41,636 nucleotides of DNA, taken from NCBI RefSeq assembly GCF_000411475.1, contig NZ_KE150467.1, positions 23,867-65,502 of the forward strand. Reading direction: 5' to 3'. Each line of letters opens with the position of its first letter. Position 1 is the stretch's first letter. Positions 33,122 to 41,617 of the stretch are shown piece by piece. The notes beneath the pieces are model-generated. The model was not told the DNA's origin. It made no database searches and worked only from the letters and a program-made list of their open reading frames with translations. A program made the translations under genes and the position numbers. Source of the stretch: Streptococcus sp. HPH0090 (GTDB lineage: Bacteria; Bacillota; Bacilli; Lactobacillales; Streptococcaceae).

Positions 33122-33880
33122 TTAAGTACGTTTCCATTTAATCACATATTTTTCACTGATATCAACTAGCTTCATTCCCAGAAGACTGATCAGCGATACC
33201 AGAATAATAATCGCGAACATGGTATCATACTGAAACAGTTTTTTGGACTGAATCATGTAGACACCTAATCCTTCAAAGCCTCCCAACCACTCAGATACCA
33301 CTGTTGTGATAAAGGCGTAGGAGACGCTAACCCTTAGTCCTGCATAAAAGTAAGGCAGGCTGACAGGGATTTTAAAATGCCACAGTATTTGCCAAGGATT
33401 GGCTCGCATCAGACTAAACAAGGTCAGCATATCCTTGTCACAGTGTCTAAATCCATCTAGAATACTGACGATAATAGGGAAGGTTGTCGTCAAGATAATC
33501 AAGACAATCTTGGGCAAGATTCCATAACCCAACCATAGAACTAGGATAGGGGCTATGGCAATTGTCGGTATGGTCTGGACAACCACCATCATGGGGTAAA
33601 TCAGGTCATTGAGCCATCCCAAACTATCCATAAGGACGGCCATAATACAGGCTATCAAGACACCCAAGACCAAACCTAGCAAAGCTACTCTCAAGGTTGC
33701 CCAACTATGGTACCAGAGAAATTCTCTGTCACGAACAAAAGACTGGAGAATCTCAAGTGGTGTCGGCAGGATAAACTTTGGTAAGAGTTTTAAGAATCCC
33801 GCCACCTGCCAAACGGATAAGACACCCAAAAATCCTAGCAGACTAATATGCCGTCTCATGATACTTTTCAAGTTTCTCAT
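33122..33880 (-). CDS. ABC transporter permease, ThiX-like
   Basis: 252-residue permease with about six membrane segments. The EAA-loop is around residues 150-175 (FRHCDKDMLTLFSLMRANPWQILWHFKIP). It belongs to the SsuC/TauC/ThiX permease type. Its ATG overlaps the stop of the preceding small gene by four bases (ATGA). Confidence 0.88.
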   Translation of the reverse strand: MRNLKSIMRRHISLLGFLGVLSVWQVAGFLKLLPKFILPTPLEILQSFVRDREFLWYHSWATLRVALLGLVLGVLIACIMAVLMDSLGWLNDLIYPMMVVVQTIPTIAIAPILVLWLGYGILPKIVLIILTTTFPIIVSILDGFRHCDKDMLTLFSLMRANPWQILWHFKIPVSLPYFYAGLRVSVSYAFITTVVSEWLGGFEGLGVYMIQSKKLFQYDTMFAIIILVSLISLLGMKLVDISEKYVIKWKRT

Positions 33881-34143
33881 CGATGCTTAAAATCTCTCCT
33901 ATATTTATTTTCATTTATTTTCACATTGGCAAAAACATTGTCTGCCCCTTGACCTGCTACCTCTAGCGCTTCTTTGAGAATGCGCATCAGTTCATCAAAA
34001 TCTCCCTCTAAGACTGTTTCAAAAGGCGTTACGACCATCGTCACTGATTGAGCTTGTAGATAAGCTATTACCTGATCAATCACTGCTATTCGATCAATTC
34101 CTTGTGATAAGGGTAAAACTTGCAAGGCAATGCTTGCTTTCAT
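33877..34143 (-). CDS. MTH1187/YkoF-type thiamine-binding protein
   Basis: 88-residue protein starting MKASIALQVLPLSQG, with a ferredoxin-like alternation of strands and helices. TPFETVLEGDFDELMRILKEA matches the MTH1187 family, members of which bind thiamine or related molecules. It is first in the operon, directly behind the TPP riboswitch, with GAGGAGG seven bases before its ATG. It is probably a cytoplasmic partner or sensor for the imported compound. Confidence 0.85.
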   Translation of the reverse strand: MKASIALQVLPLSQGIDRIAVIDQVIAYLQAQSVTMVVTPFETVLEGDFDELMRILKEALEVAGQGADNVFANVKINENKYRRDFKHR

Positions 34144-34174
34144 AAAAACCTCCTCTTCTCAGGTTTTCTTTTAA

Positions 34175-34209
34175 CAAAAAGAAAAACCTTTTTCATATAT
34201 GAAAAAGGT
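34175..34209 (-). terminator. Expression-platform terminator of the TPP riboswitch
   Basis: ACCTTTTTCATA / TATGAAAAAGGT (34186-34209) is a perfect 24-base palindrome, followed on the minus strand by TTTTC and TTTTT. It lies between the aptamer and the first gene and should form when TPP is bound. Confidence 0.88.
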
Positions 34210-34221
34210 GCAAAATTAGGC

Positions 34222-34312
<91 letters not shown>

Positions 34313-34323
34313 TATATGGACAT

Positions 34324-34352
34324 ATGATAACGCAAAAAAAACAAGATGTCAA
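34324..34352 (-). promoter_or_regulatory. Promoter of the TPP-riboswitch operon
   Basis: Minus-strand TTGACA (34347-34352) and TATCAT (34324-34329) are 17 bp apart, immediately upstream of the aptamer. Confidence 0.8.
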
Positions 34353-34362
34353 GGAAACTGCT

Positions 34363-34393
34363 TGCAGAAAAAGAGACGAAAAACCGTCTCTTT
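34363..34393 (-). terminator. Terminator of the cardiolipin synthase gene
   Basis: AAAGAGACG (34385-34393) pairs with CGTCTCTTT (34370-34378) around a 6-base loop, followed by TTC on the minus strand. Confidence 0.8.
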
Positions 34394-34396
34394 CTA

Positions 34397-35929
34397 TTAA
34401 AGCATAGGTGCAAATAACTGTGTCACTTCTTTAATCATCATTTGATACCAGGTAGGATTTATGGTATCCGAGAAAATTTCTTGCGACTCTTCGAAAATTT
34501 CTTCAAAATCTTTGCGAATATCCGCGATTGACTCTGTTTTGTAGAGTAGTACTGCATTTTCATAGTGATGAACCAAGCTACGATAATCTAAGTTAATCGT
34601 ACCTACAGCCGCGAATCGATCATCAACAATCATTTGCTTACTATGGATAAAACCAGGTGTGTATTCAAAAATGCGAACACCCGCAGATAAAAGATCTGGA
34701 TAAGCTCCCCGTGTTACAAGTTGAATGAGCTTCTTATCTGGTATGTGGGGTGTGACTATTCTTACATCTACACCTCGCATCGCCGCATTCTTTATATCCT
34801 CTGTTAAATCATAATCGATAATGAGATAAGGCGTTGTGATATAGACAAAATCTTCCGCTTGATTAATCAAGTTTTGATAGACAATTTTACCCACCTTCAT
34901 CTGGTAGATTGGTTTTGGCCCACTGCCATATGGGATACAAAGTCCACTACCGGATCGTGTCTGATTTTCTAAATGATACTGATCAAAGTCACTGATTTCC
35001 CCACGGTTGATGTACCAGTTCATGAGAAATAGTCTTGTGAAGGCTTGAGTCGCCGGACCATCTATACGAATCCCACTATCTTTCCAGTGTCCAAAACGTT
35101 CAATCTGATTGATGTATTCGTCTGCAAGGTTGATCCCACCAGTGTAGGAAATCTGCCCATCAATAACCAAGATTTTACGGTGGTCACGGTTGTTATAGGC
35201 CACTGTCATACGAGGAATCACCTTATTAAACTTATGAGCATTAATCCCTTTAGACCGCAAATGAACAGTATAATCTCCAGGCAAAGTCACCATACAACCA
35301 ATATCGTCATAGAGCATCTTGACTTCAACTCCCTGAGCAGCTTTTTCTTCTAGAATTTCGAGCATGCTATCCCACATCAAGCCCTCTTCGACAATGTAGT
35401 ATTCTAGAAAAATAAATTTTTTAGCTCTCTTTAGATCCTCCAGCATCTGCTGCCACATTTCTTCTCCATTTCCGAAAAATTGTGAATCCGTATGCTCATA
35501 GACTTCCGCATTGCTATCCATATGTAGCAAAGCGTTGATAATCCCGTAGGCAGATTTATCTGTTTCTTGTAGGTTCTGATGAAGACTATCTTCATGCTTC
35601 TCTTGTAAAGTAATCGAACGCAATTCTCTGAGTTGTTTCAGCTCTTTTTTTGATAGTCGGCGCTCACCAAACATGATATAAAGTAATGGACCAAACACAG
35701 GCACAAAGGTCACAATCAACCAAGTCACCTTGCTCTCTGGCGACATAGAACGATTGACAATCGCTATAACGGTTGCTACGCTGATCAAAAATACAAGAGT
35801 CACCCAAATAATCGGTGCAATCTGGCTCATGTAAAGAATAATTCCAAAAATAACAAATAATTCTATCAGAATTATCGCAATACTAAAGCCATACTTGGAC
35901 ATCAATAATCGAAATTTTCTGATTCCCAT
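34397..35929 (-). CDS. cls: Cardiolipin synthase
   Basis: 510-residue membrane phospholipase-D-type synthase that makes cardiolipin from phosphatidylglycerol. Two or three N-terminal transmembrane helices (about residues 12-57 and 70-88) are followed by two catalytic HKD motifs: HRKILVIDG (about residue 249) and HSKQMIVDD (about residue 429). The ribosome site GAGAGGGAG precedes the ATG. It is a single-gene unit with its own promoter and terminator. Confidence 0.94.
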   Translation of the reverse strand: MGIRKFRLLMSKYGFSIAIILIELFVIFGIILYMSQIAPIIWVTLVFLISVATVIAIVNRSMSPESKVTWLIVTFVPVFGPLLYIMFGERRLSKKELKQLRELRSITLQEKHEDSLHQNLQETDKSAYGIINALLHMDSNAEVYEHTDSQFFGNGEEMWQQMLEDLKRAKKFIFLEYYIVEEGLMWDSMLEILEEKAAQGVEVKMLYDDIGCMVTLPGDYTVHLRSKGINAHKFNKVIPRMTVAYNNRDHRKILVIDGQISYTGGINLADEYINQIERFGHWKDSGIRIDGPATQAFTRLFLMNWYINRGEISDFDQYHLENQTRSGSGLCIPYGSGPKPIYQMKVGKIVYQNLINQAEDFVYITTPYLIIDYDLTEDIKNAAMRGVDVRIVTPHIPDKKLIQLVTRGAYPDLLSAGVRIFEYTPGFIHSKQMIVDDRFAAVGTINLDYRSLVHHYENAVLLYKTESIADIRKDFEEIFEESQEIFSDTINPTWYQMMIKEVTQLFAPML

Positions 35930-35992
35930 ATCTCCCTCTCAATTTCTAAGTCTACTCCCTAATTCAACGTCTGAAAACGCTTGTTACCTTCT

Positions 35993-36021
35993 AGTATACT
36001 TAGTTTCATAAAACTTATCAA
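35993..36021 (-). promoter_or_regulatory. Promoter of cls
   Basis: Minus-strand TTGATA (36016-36021) and TATACT (35993-35998) are 17 bp apart. Confidence 0.75.
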
Positions 36022-36062
36022 GCTTTTTCTGTATAGGCCGATAGTTCTATGTGTAAAATTAA

Positions 36063-36094
36063 TTTAAAAAGCAGGCAACTTACATGTGCCTGCT
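36063..36094 (-). terminator. Terminator of the five-gene cluster
   Basis: AGCAGGCA (36087-36094) pairs with TGCCTGCT (36070-36077) around a 9-base loop, followed by TTTTAAATT on the minus strand. It lies 7 bases after the stop of the condensing-enzyme gene. Confidence 0.85.
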
Positions 36095-36100
36095 CTCGTT

Positions 36101-37045
36101 TTACAATTTCAACGTCAACATATTAACCGTCATACCAGCCGCAGTTCCCATCAAAAAGATAGTATCTCCTTCCTTCACATAGCCATGATCGAGTGCATAG
36201 GCCAAGCCAAAAGGTACCGCAACGGAAACCATATTCCCATACTCACTGACAATATTGAGATACTTGTCTTTGCTAACTCCTAGTTTATCCATAACAAGTG
36301 GTAATGCTCGGCTAGCTTGATGTGGAATAATATAGTCTACAGCATCTTTAGAAATACCTGATTTCTCTTGGAATTCTTGGAACATTTCTGGGATGACACG
36401 AGCAGAAAGCAGGAGGATTTTCTTCCCTTTCATATCAAACATGAAATTGGTCTTCGTTTCTTCAGAGTACTCTTTTGGTTGATAAGAAGTTAGACCTCCA
36501 CGGATTTCAGTATCGTGAGCTCCTTCTGACCAAGTACGTTGAAGGCTTGCTATCACTCCCTTATCCTTGTCACTTGCTTGGAAAATAAAGGCTGCCGCCC
36601 CATCACCAAAGAGTTCATAACTTTCTTTTTGCTTTGGATTGAGACCCAAGCTACCGACTTCACTGGAAACAATCAAAACGCGATGATATTCTCCTGCTTC
36701 AATCAAATGTGACATAGTCGAAAGAGCAGAGATGAAACTTGTACAAGTCGTATTGATATCCATAGCTGGAATAGAGAGTCCTTTTGCTACGCGCTCATGA
36801 ATCAAAGCAGCTGTACACGGAATAGGTTGAACACCTACCGCGCTAGCTGATACAAGGCAATCAATATCTTTAATACTTAAGTTTGCATTTTCAAGTGCAC
36901 GTTGGATCGCCGCTTCTGCCAAATCTAGCTGTGTTTCTTCATTTTCTACGACACGGTAACGGGTTTGGTCTTTAAATTGCACTGTATTTTTTGGAAGGTA
37001 AACTCCATAGCCTGCAATTTCTACATGTCTTTTCACTTCTGTCAT
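36101..37045 (-). CDS. FabH-like 3-oxoacyl-ACP synthase III family condensing enzyme
   Basis: 314 residues from the ATG at 37045 (MTEVKRHVEI), chosen because AAAGGA lies nine bases upstream; an earlier in-frame ATG at 37063 lies in the end of the preceding gene and has no site. It is a thiolase-fold condensing enzyme with a full Cys-His-Asn triad: C101 (NTTCTSF), H242 (IPHQAS) and N271 (EYGNMVS). Housekeeping FabH normally sits in the fab operon with acpP. This copy sits last in a cluster with an adenylating enzyme, an SDR and a glycosyltransferase. A role in making a special acyl product (OleA-like or another specialised KAS III) is therefore inferred. The substrate is unknown. Confidence 0.88.
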   Translation of the reverse strand: MTEVKRHVEIAGYGVYLPKNTVQFKDQTRYRVVENEETQLDLAEAAIQRALENANLSIKDIDCLVSASAVGVQPIPCTAALIHERVAKGLSIPAMDINTTCTSFISALSTMSHLIEAGEYHRVLIVSSEVGSLGLNPKQKESYELFGDGAAAFIFQASDKDKGVIASLQRTWSEGAHDTEIRGGLTSYQPKEYSEETKTNFMFDMKGKKILLLSARVIPEMFQEFQEKSGISKDAVDYIIPHQASRALPLVMDKLGVSKDKYLNIVSEYGNMVSVAVPFGLAYALDHGYVKEGDTIFLMGTAAGMTVNMLTLKL

Positions 37046-37059
37046 AATCTTTTGTCCTT

Positions 37060-38322
37060 TCATAAACGTTGGATACGTTTGAGCTTACGGCTTGTATCCC
37101 AGTGATAATCTGAAAATTGTATTTCAGGTGCTTTAAACTCTTTCTGTTGAGCTAAGAGTCTGAATTGCTCTGTGATTGCTGTTTCTACTTGCTCGTCCCT
37201 TCGACTCAGACAAACTTCCACTAACTTCTCAGAATGTTGTTTGACTTGATAGTCTCCGACATTCTCCACAAAGAGAATACAACGTCTGATAAAGTCAGGA
37301 TAAATCGTGACCTGACCTCCATCCAGTCCTTCAAAGTAGAAGATGTCGTCAGAACGCCCTTCAACCTTGTCAATCCTTGTATAATGAGATCCACAAGGAC
37401 AAGGTTCAGGATTTTCAACCAAGATATCGTTGAGCTGATAGCGATAAACAGGCTGACTGCTCCGCTTAAAATCAGTAATGACTGGATAAAAACGACGGTC
37501 ATCCAAGTAGTGTTTTTCCACAAAAATGATGTCTTCGTTGAGATGAAGATTCCCAGCCGAGCACGTACAAGCTAAGAAACCTTCCGTTGCTTGATAAACC
37601 TGATCAATAATCGATAATGCAAAAGCGCTCGAAATTCGCTCTTTATCACTATCTTCCAAGATTTCAGCCACCGAAACGATTTTTTGTGGGTGAATGACTA
37701 ACTCCCCAGCTTTTAGACGCTTGCTCAATTCAATCAACATAGAAGCAGGTGCCACTACGATAGTCGGTTGATAGCTATTAAGTCGATCGATATGCTCATC
37801 TGTATTCTTAAAAATATCAAAGTATTCTAAACGAATGAGCGCCGTATTGATGGTCTGATACAATTCATTATCTGCCCTTAGGAAAAAGGCTATACGGTGT
37901 CCAAAAAGGTGACCTTTGGGTAACATCTTTGCCAAGATAGCCGCCGCCCACATACTTCTCTCTTTTTCGGTTGTGATAAAGAGTCCCCGGTGTCCAGATG
38001 TTCCAGAAGACAGCCCAACAGCTATTTCTCCCTTGAGCTCTGTAAAATTCCTGGTCTTTTCACTTTCGATAGCCAAAGCCAAGGCCTCGTCTCGATCCAC
38101 ACCTTGAGTATTAAGTTCATTGAAATGCGTCATCATAAAAGCTTTATCCATATGGTCAAAGTCGTGAGGCACACCATTTTTAAAATAGGGTGATTCACGT
38201 TTTAGAAAGTCCATATAGGCATCTAATTGCTTTTTCTGATAGCATTCTAAGGCTTCTCGAGATTTAAAGTTATGAAGCCAACGAGTCTGGATAAAAGTTT
38301 TAAGAAAGGTTATTTTTTTCAT
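37060..38322 (-). CDS. Adenylate-forming enzyme, F390 synthetase / PaaK-like
   Basis: 420 residues from the ATG at 38322 (MKKITFLKTF). The frame could also begin at a TTG five codons earlier, but ATG is preferred. The ATP-binding motif SSGTSGHRG lies near residue 105. YQATEGFLACTCSAGNLHLNED and the Cys-rich CPCGSHYTRIDKVEGRSDD downstream are typical of phenylacetate-CoA-ligase and coenzyme F390-synthetase relatives. It should activate a carboxylate as an AMP ester; no acceptor is evident. It overlaps the gene before it by 23 bases and the condensing-enzyme frame after it, so it is translationally coupled in the operon. Confidence 0.85.
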   Translation of the reverse strand: MKKITFLKTFIQTRWLHNFKSREALECYQKKQLDAYMDFLKRESPYFKNGVPHDFDHMDKAFMMTHFNELNTQGVDRDEALALAIESEKTRNFTELKGEIAVGLSSGTSGHRGLFITTEKERSMWAAAILAKMLPKGHLFGHRIAFFLRADNELYQTINTALIRLEYFDIFKNTDEHIDRLNSYQPTIVVAPASMLIELSKRLKAGELVIHPQKIVSVAEILEDSDKERISSAFALSIIDQVYQATEGFLACTCSAGNLHLNEDIIFVEKHYLDDRRFYPVITDFKRSSQPVYRYQLNDILVENPEPCPCGSHYTRIDKVEGRSDDIFYFEGLDGGQVTIYPDFIRRCILFVENVGDYQVKQHSEKLVEVCLSRRDEQVETAITEQFRLLAQQKEFKAPEIQFSDYHWDTSRKLKRIQRL

Positions 38323-39115
38323 ACAAAATCCGCTCAATCCTTTCTACAGGGTCATGGCTGACTAGCACTTCTATACCATCTTTTAAAACCTCTTCCAAGA
38401 GCTCTGTTCCTTTGATATAGTCTTCCTTACTATCTTGCACCAAGGAAGGAATCAGATGCATCTGTTTCGTATAGGGTAAGAGGTCAATTCCCCAACAAAG
38501 ATCCGCTGCGATAAAGAGATGATAGTCTGGAATAAAGAGACAGGCTTGGCCCTTAGCATGCCCATCAATAGAAGCTACCAGGATACTTCCGTCTCCAAAA
38601 AGATCATTAGTGGAACGATAATTGAAGTTGGAGTTTTGCTGATCTGCCTTTATAACTGTCAATCTTTCTTTGAAGTCACTCGGCAAAAATTCTTTAAAAA
38701 TTAAATCTTTTAGTTTTGGTTTCTTGTAAACATCATACACTTCCTGGGTTAGAATAAAGGTTGCATTCGGAAAGAAGCTAGCCCCTCCTAAATGATCTGG
38801 ATGTAGATGAGACAGCAGAACAAAATTAATTTCTTCTGGTTTAATTCCTTTAGCCTTCAGCAAATGCGAAATTAGATCCTGCTCTGTCATTTGAACGGTC
38901 GTCCCCAAGCGATATAAAGCATATCTTAGTTTTGTCTTAATATCGTAGTGATAGCCAGTATCATATAGCAGATAACCTTTATCCCTGTGCCTAATCAAAA
39001 AGACACCTGCAGGGAAAGTCATCTTTCTATTCTTAACACCTTTAAAGAGCAAACCGGCATAACTCGTACAATATCCCGCTGGGAAATACTCAATGCTTTC
39101 GATAATCTTGGACAT
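38300..39115 (-). CDS. Metallo-beta-lactamase-fold hydrolase
   Basis: 271 residues from the ATG at 39115; a TTG three codons upstream has its ribosome site too close. The metal motif HLHPDH is at residues 103-108. Further ligands probably lie in SIDGHAKGQ, ADLCWG and VSHDP. The overall pattern resembles lactonase-like members (AHL-lactonase type) more than beta-lactamases. In this operon it could hydrolyse an ester, thioester or lactone intermediate. It overlaps the SDR gene by 26 bases. Confidence 0.87.
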   Translation of the reverse strand: MSKIIESIEYFPAGYCTSYAGLLFKGVKNRKMTFPAGVFLIRHRDKGYLLYDTGYHYDIKTKLRYALYRLGTTVQMTEQDLISHLLKAKGIKPEEINFVLLSHLHPDHLGGASFFPNATFILTQEVYDVYKKPKLKDLIFKEFLPSDFKERLTVIKADQQNSNFNYRSTNDLFGDGSILVASIDGHAKGQACLFIPDYHLFIAADLCWGIDLLPYTKQMHLIPSLVQDSKEDYIKGTELLEEVLKDGIEVLVSHDPVERIERILYEKNNLS

Positions 39116-40073
39116 ATTGTTCAATCCCTTCTGAAATACTAATTTTCGGACGATACCCCAATTCCCTCTCAGCCTTGCTAATATCTAGAGTTTGACTATA
39201 ACGAAGTAGATAATAGGTATATCGTGTTAAAGGCGGTTCCCCTTTCAGATTCAAGGACTTGTAAAGAAACTCTAAACTACTTGCAATTCCTGCTAATAGA
39301 GATGCTGGAATTTTTCTATACTTGATTGGGTAACCCAAACCTGTCAAACTTTCCTCTAACAAATCTCTAAAAGCCTTCGGTTCACCATTAGTAATGTTAT
39401 AGACCTCACCTTTTGCTTCTGGGACTTCTAAGGCTAAACGAATTGCGAGAGCAACATTTTCCACGCAAGTCATGTCCATGAGCTGACGCCCATCTCCAAT
39501 TAAAGGAATACCAATTTTTTGACTAAGATTGATCACCCGTGGCAAGATGCTGGTATCTCCAATCCCAAACAGTCCCCGAGGCCTCAAGATAATACTAGGA
39601 ACATCTGGATAATCCTTAAAGAGTCTCTCCGAAGCCAATTTACTACGTATATAGTTATTGAGATTATTTACCTCTGGAGCATCACTTTCTTTGATAGCCA
39701 ACTGATCCTTAGGAGCAGCATAGATACTTGGCGAAGATACATAGACTAAGCGCTGCATACCTACTTGACGACATGCCTCGAGAACATATTTAGTTCCTAA
39801 AACATTAGCCTGATAAAAATCTTCCCAAGGACCCCAAACTGTTGACAGGGCTCCCGCATGAACAACCAGATCCATTTCCTTACAAGCTTCTGTTACATCC
39901 TCCGCATTCGTCAAATCACCCTGAAAAAAACTAACTGAAGTATTCTCTAAAGAGCAACCCACCTTACTGTTTCTGCCAAAAGCTCGCACTTGATAACCAT
40001 GTTCAACTAATTCTTCTACTACATATTTACCCAAGAAACCAGTGGCTCCTGTAACTAATACTTTTTTCATCAT
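39090..40073 (-). CDS. NAD(P)-dependent extended SDR (3-beta-HSD/epimerase-like)
   Basis: 327 residues. The Rossmann motif TGATGFLG is at residues 8-15. The active site has Ser 113/114 (YVSSPS) and the Y141-x3-K145 pair (NYIRSK). RPRGLFGIGD near residue 183 is typical of 3-beta-hydroxysteroid-dehydrogenase-like extended SDRs, the group that includes OleD. Expected chemistry is reduction or oxidation of a keto/hydroxy group. Two adjacent ATGs (40073, 40070) follow AAGGAG; the first overlaps the glycosyltransferase stop. Confidence 0.88.
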   Translation of the reverse strand: MMKKVLVTGATGFLGKYVVEELVEHGYQVRAFGRNSKVGCSLENTSVSFFQGDLTNAEDVTEACKEMDLVVHAGALSTVWGPWEDFYQANVLGTKYVLEACRQVGMQRLVYVSSPSIYAAPKDQLAIKESDAPEVNNLNNYIRSKLASERLFKDYPDVPSIILRPRGLFGIGDTSILPRVINLSQKIGIPLIGDGRQLMDMTCVENVALAIRLALEVPEAKGEVYNITNGEPKAFRDLLEESLTGLGYPIKYRKIPASLLAGIASSLEFLYKSLNLKGEPPLTRYTYYLLRYSQTLDISKAERELGYRPKISISEGIEQYVQDYRKH

Positions 40074-41341
40074 TCTTTCTCCTTATCTGCTAACAGACGA
40101 TGGATTTCGCTTTCCAAAATTTCTGTTGGATGATAGGATTGTGCAGCCTGACGTAAAATTTCTAATTCTGACCAATCTGCTTTAGCAATTAATTTCTCAA
40201 AGGCTAAGCCAATCGCTCTCGTATCCTCTTTATTAGCAGTCAGTGCAACACCCGCTTCCACACCACGAACGGCATAATCAAATTGGTCGTAATCGTGAGG
40301 CAAAATCAAAGCTGGTTTACCATAAATGATACACTGATAAAAAATTCCAGCTCCACCATGATGAATCACATAATCCATCTGAGGAATGTATTCTTTGTAA
40401 GGAAGATAAGAAACAACGGACAGATTCTCCATCAGATTCTCACACTGAAAAGGTTCTCCACCAACTCCACGAGTCACAAAAAAGTGAAAATCAGGATGCG
40501 CTTTGGCTAGTTGCTTCGCTTGAAAGATTAGATTATCTTTAGCCCATGCCAGTTGTGTCCCACAAGTAACCAAAACCTTTTTTCGATTAGGGAAAACCGA
40601 CAAATCTAATGGATAATCCTCTCCAGCCTCAACAGAAGCTCCAGAGGGCCCTACCCACTTGTAGTGTTCTGGAAATCCCTTTTTTAACTCTACTTCTTTC
40701 ATCCCTATACCAAGGATTGAATACGGAGAATAAATAGTCTCTTGGTCCAGTTGATTATAGAGTCTAAAATTATATCTCTTTAAACGATCACGAAACGAAA
40801 AAGATACAATCCGTTTTACTAACCGAGTTCCCTTTCTACCTAAAAATTGTACTGCAGACTCCCAGGCATTCTTGGGACTCCCCATCCCACCAATTAGACA
40901 GGGCGGCCCATCAGTAGTCTCTAAAACAAATTGTGTAGCCATAGTAGTAATCCAAGGAATTCCAAGCTGATCTGCCACGAGCCCACCTGACAAAGTTATA
41001 AAATCAGCAATAACAATATCTGGGCGATTCTTTTGCCACTCTTTCATTAATTGATCAGAAACTAAATTAATTAAATCGATACTAGCAGAAAGTTGATGAT
41101 AGGCTGATAAAATCCCTAATTGTTCAGAGTTATTTGCTGCTTTTTCGAACTCCTCAACGTAGCCTTCTAGTATAGTAACTACATTAAAACCTGCAGCCTC
41201 AGCAACAGTTTTCTTCTGAGGGCCTGTAAATAGACGGATCTCATACTGAGGATTGTTTAAGAGAGGGAGCAATAGATTCATAGTTGGATACAAATGTCCA
41301 CTTAAAGGAACAATCACAACATCAATTTTGATTCTTTTCAT
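40070..41341 (-). CDS. GT1/MGT-type glycosyltransferase
   Basis: 423 residues of GT-B fold. The N-terminal acceptor domain begins IDVVIVPLSGHLYPTMNLLLPLL. The C-terminal donor domain carries VLVTCGTQLAW and HHGGAGIFYQCIIYGKPALILPHDYDQFDYA, the UGT/MGT nucleotide-sugar motif. Relatives glycosylate small hydrophobic acceptors such as macrolides, sterols or hydroxy-fatty acids. It is first in the five-gene operon. The stretch before its ATG has no ribosome site and holds a hairpin plus T-run, so its expression is unusual. Confidence 0.88.
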   Translation of the reverse strand: MKRIKIDVVIVPLSGHLYPTMNLLLPLLNNPQYEIRLFTGPQKKTVAEAAGFNVVTILEGYVEEFEKAANNSEQLGILSAYHQLSASIDLINLVSDQLMKEWQKNRPDIVIADFITLSGGLVADQLGIPWITTMATQFVLETTDGPPCLIGGMGSPKNAWESAVQFLGRKGTRLVKRIVSFSFRDRLKRYNFRLYNQLDQETIYSPYSILGIGMKEVELKKGFPEHYKWVGPSGASVEAGEDYPLDLSVFPNRKKVLVTCGTQLAWAKDNLIFQAKQLAKAHPDFHFFVTRGVGGEPFQCENLMENLSVVSYLPYKEYIPQMDYVIHHGGAGIFYQCIIYGKPALILPHDYDQFDYAVRGVEAGVALTANKEDTRAIGLAFEKLIAKADWSELEILRQAAQSYHPTEILESEIHRLLADKEKE

Positions 41342-41355
41342 ATGACTAGGATATC

Positions 41356-41393
41356 AAAAATAAAAAAAAAGAACTATCATAAAGATAATTCTT
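41356..41393 (-). terminator. Terminator or attenuator just before the glycosyltransferase gene
   Basis: AAGAATTATC (41384-41393) pairs with GATAGTTCTT (41369-41378) with one G-U pair and a 5-base loop, followed on the minus strand by nine T, A and five T. It ends within about 15 bases of the glycosyltransferase ATG. I see no convincing promoter after it. Confidence 0.75.
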
Positions 41394-41454
41394 AGCCAAA
41401 TAATTCGTTTTTGAAATGAAAATATCATGGAATTTTTAGGAAAATGTAATGAGA

Positions 41455-41468
41455 ATTTACAAGTAAAT
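41455..41468. repeat. 14-bp palindrome upstream of the five-gene cluster
   Basis: ATTTAC-AA-GTAAAT, a near-perfect AT-rich palindrome between the tRNA array and the cluster. Could be an operator; could be chance in AT-rich DNA. Confidence 0.3.
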
Positions 41469-41491
41469 AGTAAGTTATTAATCCTATCAAA

Positions 41492-41511
41492 TAAAAAAAG
41501 GCAACAGCCTC
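41492..41511 (-). terminator. Weak terminator after tRNA-Pro
   Basis: AGGC-TGTT-GCCT with a 4 to 5-bp stem followed by seven T on the minus strand. The short stem suggests incomplete termination of the tRNA transcript. Confidence 0.5.
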
Positions 41512-41529
41512 AATTTAAGTATTGACCAA

Positions 41530-41603
41530 TCGGGAAGACAGGATTCGAACCTGCGACACCTTGGTCCCAAACCAAGTACTCTACCAAGCTGAGCTACTTC
41601 CCG
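41530..41603 (-). tRNA. tRNA-Pro (anticodon UGG)
   Basis: 74 nt cloverleaf on the minus strand. The acceptor stem CGGGAAG / CTTCCCG, D-arm with AGCTCAG, anticodon stem CTTGG / CCAAG with loop TTTGGGA (anticodon TGG at 41567-41569) and the T-arm with GGTTCGAATCC are all complete. CCA is not encoded. Confidence 0.97.
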
Positions 41604-41617
41604 AGTTAAATGTTTAA

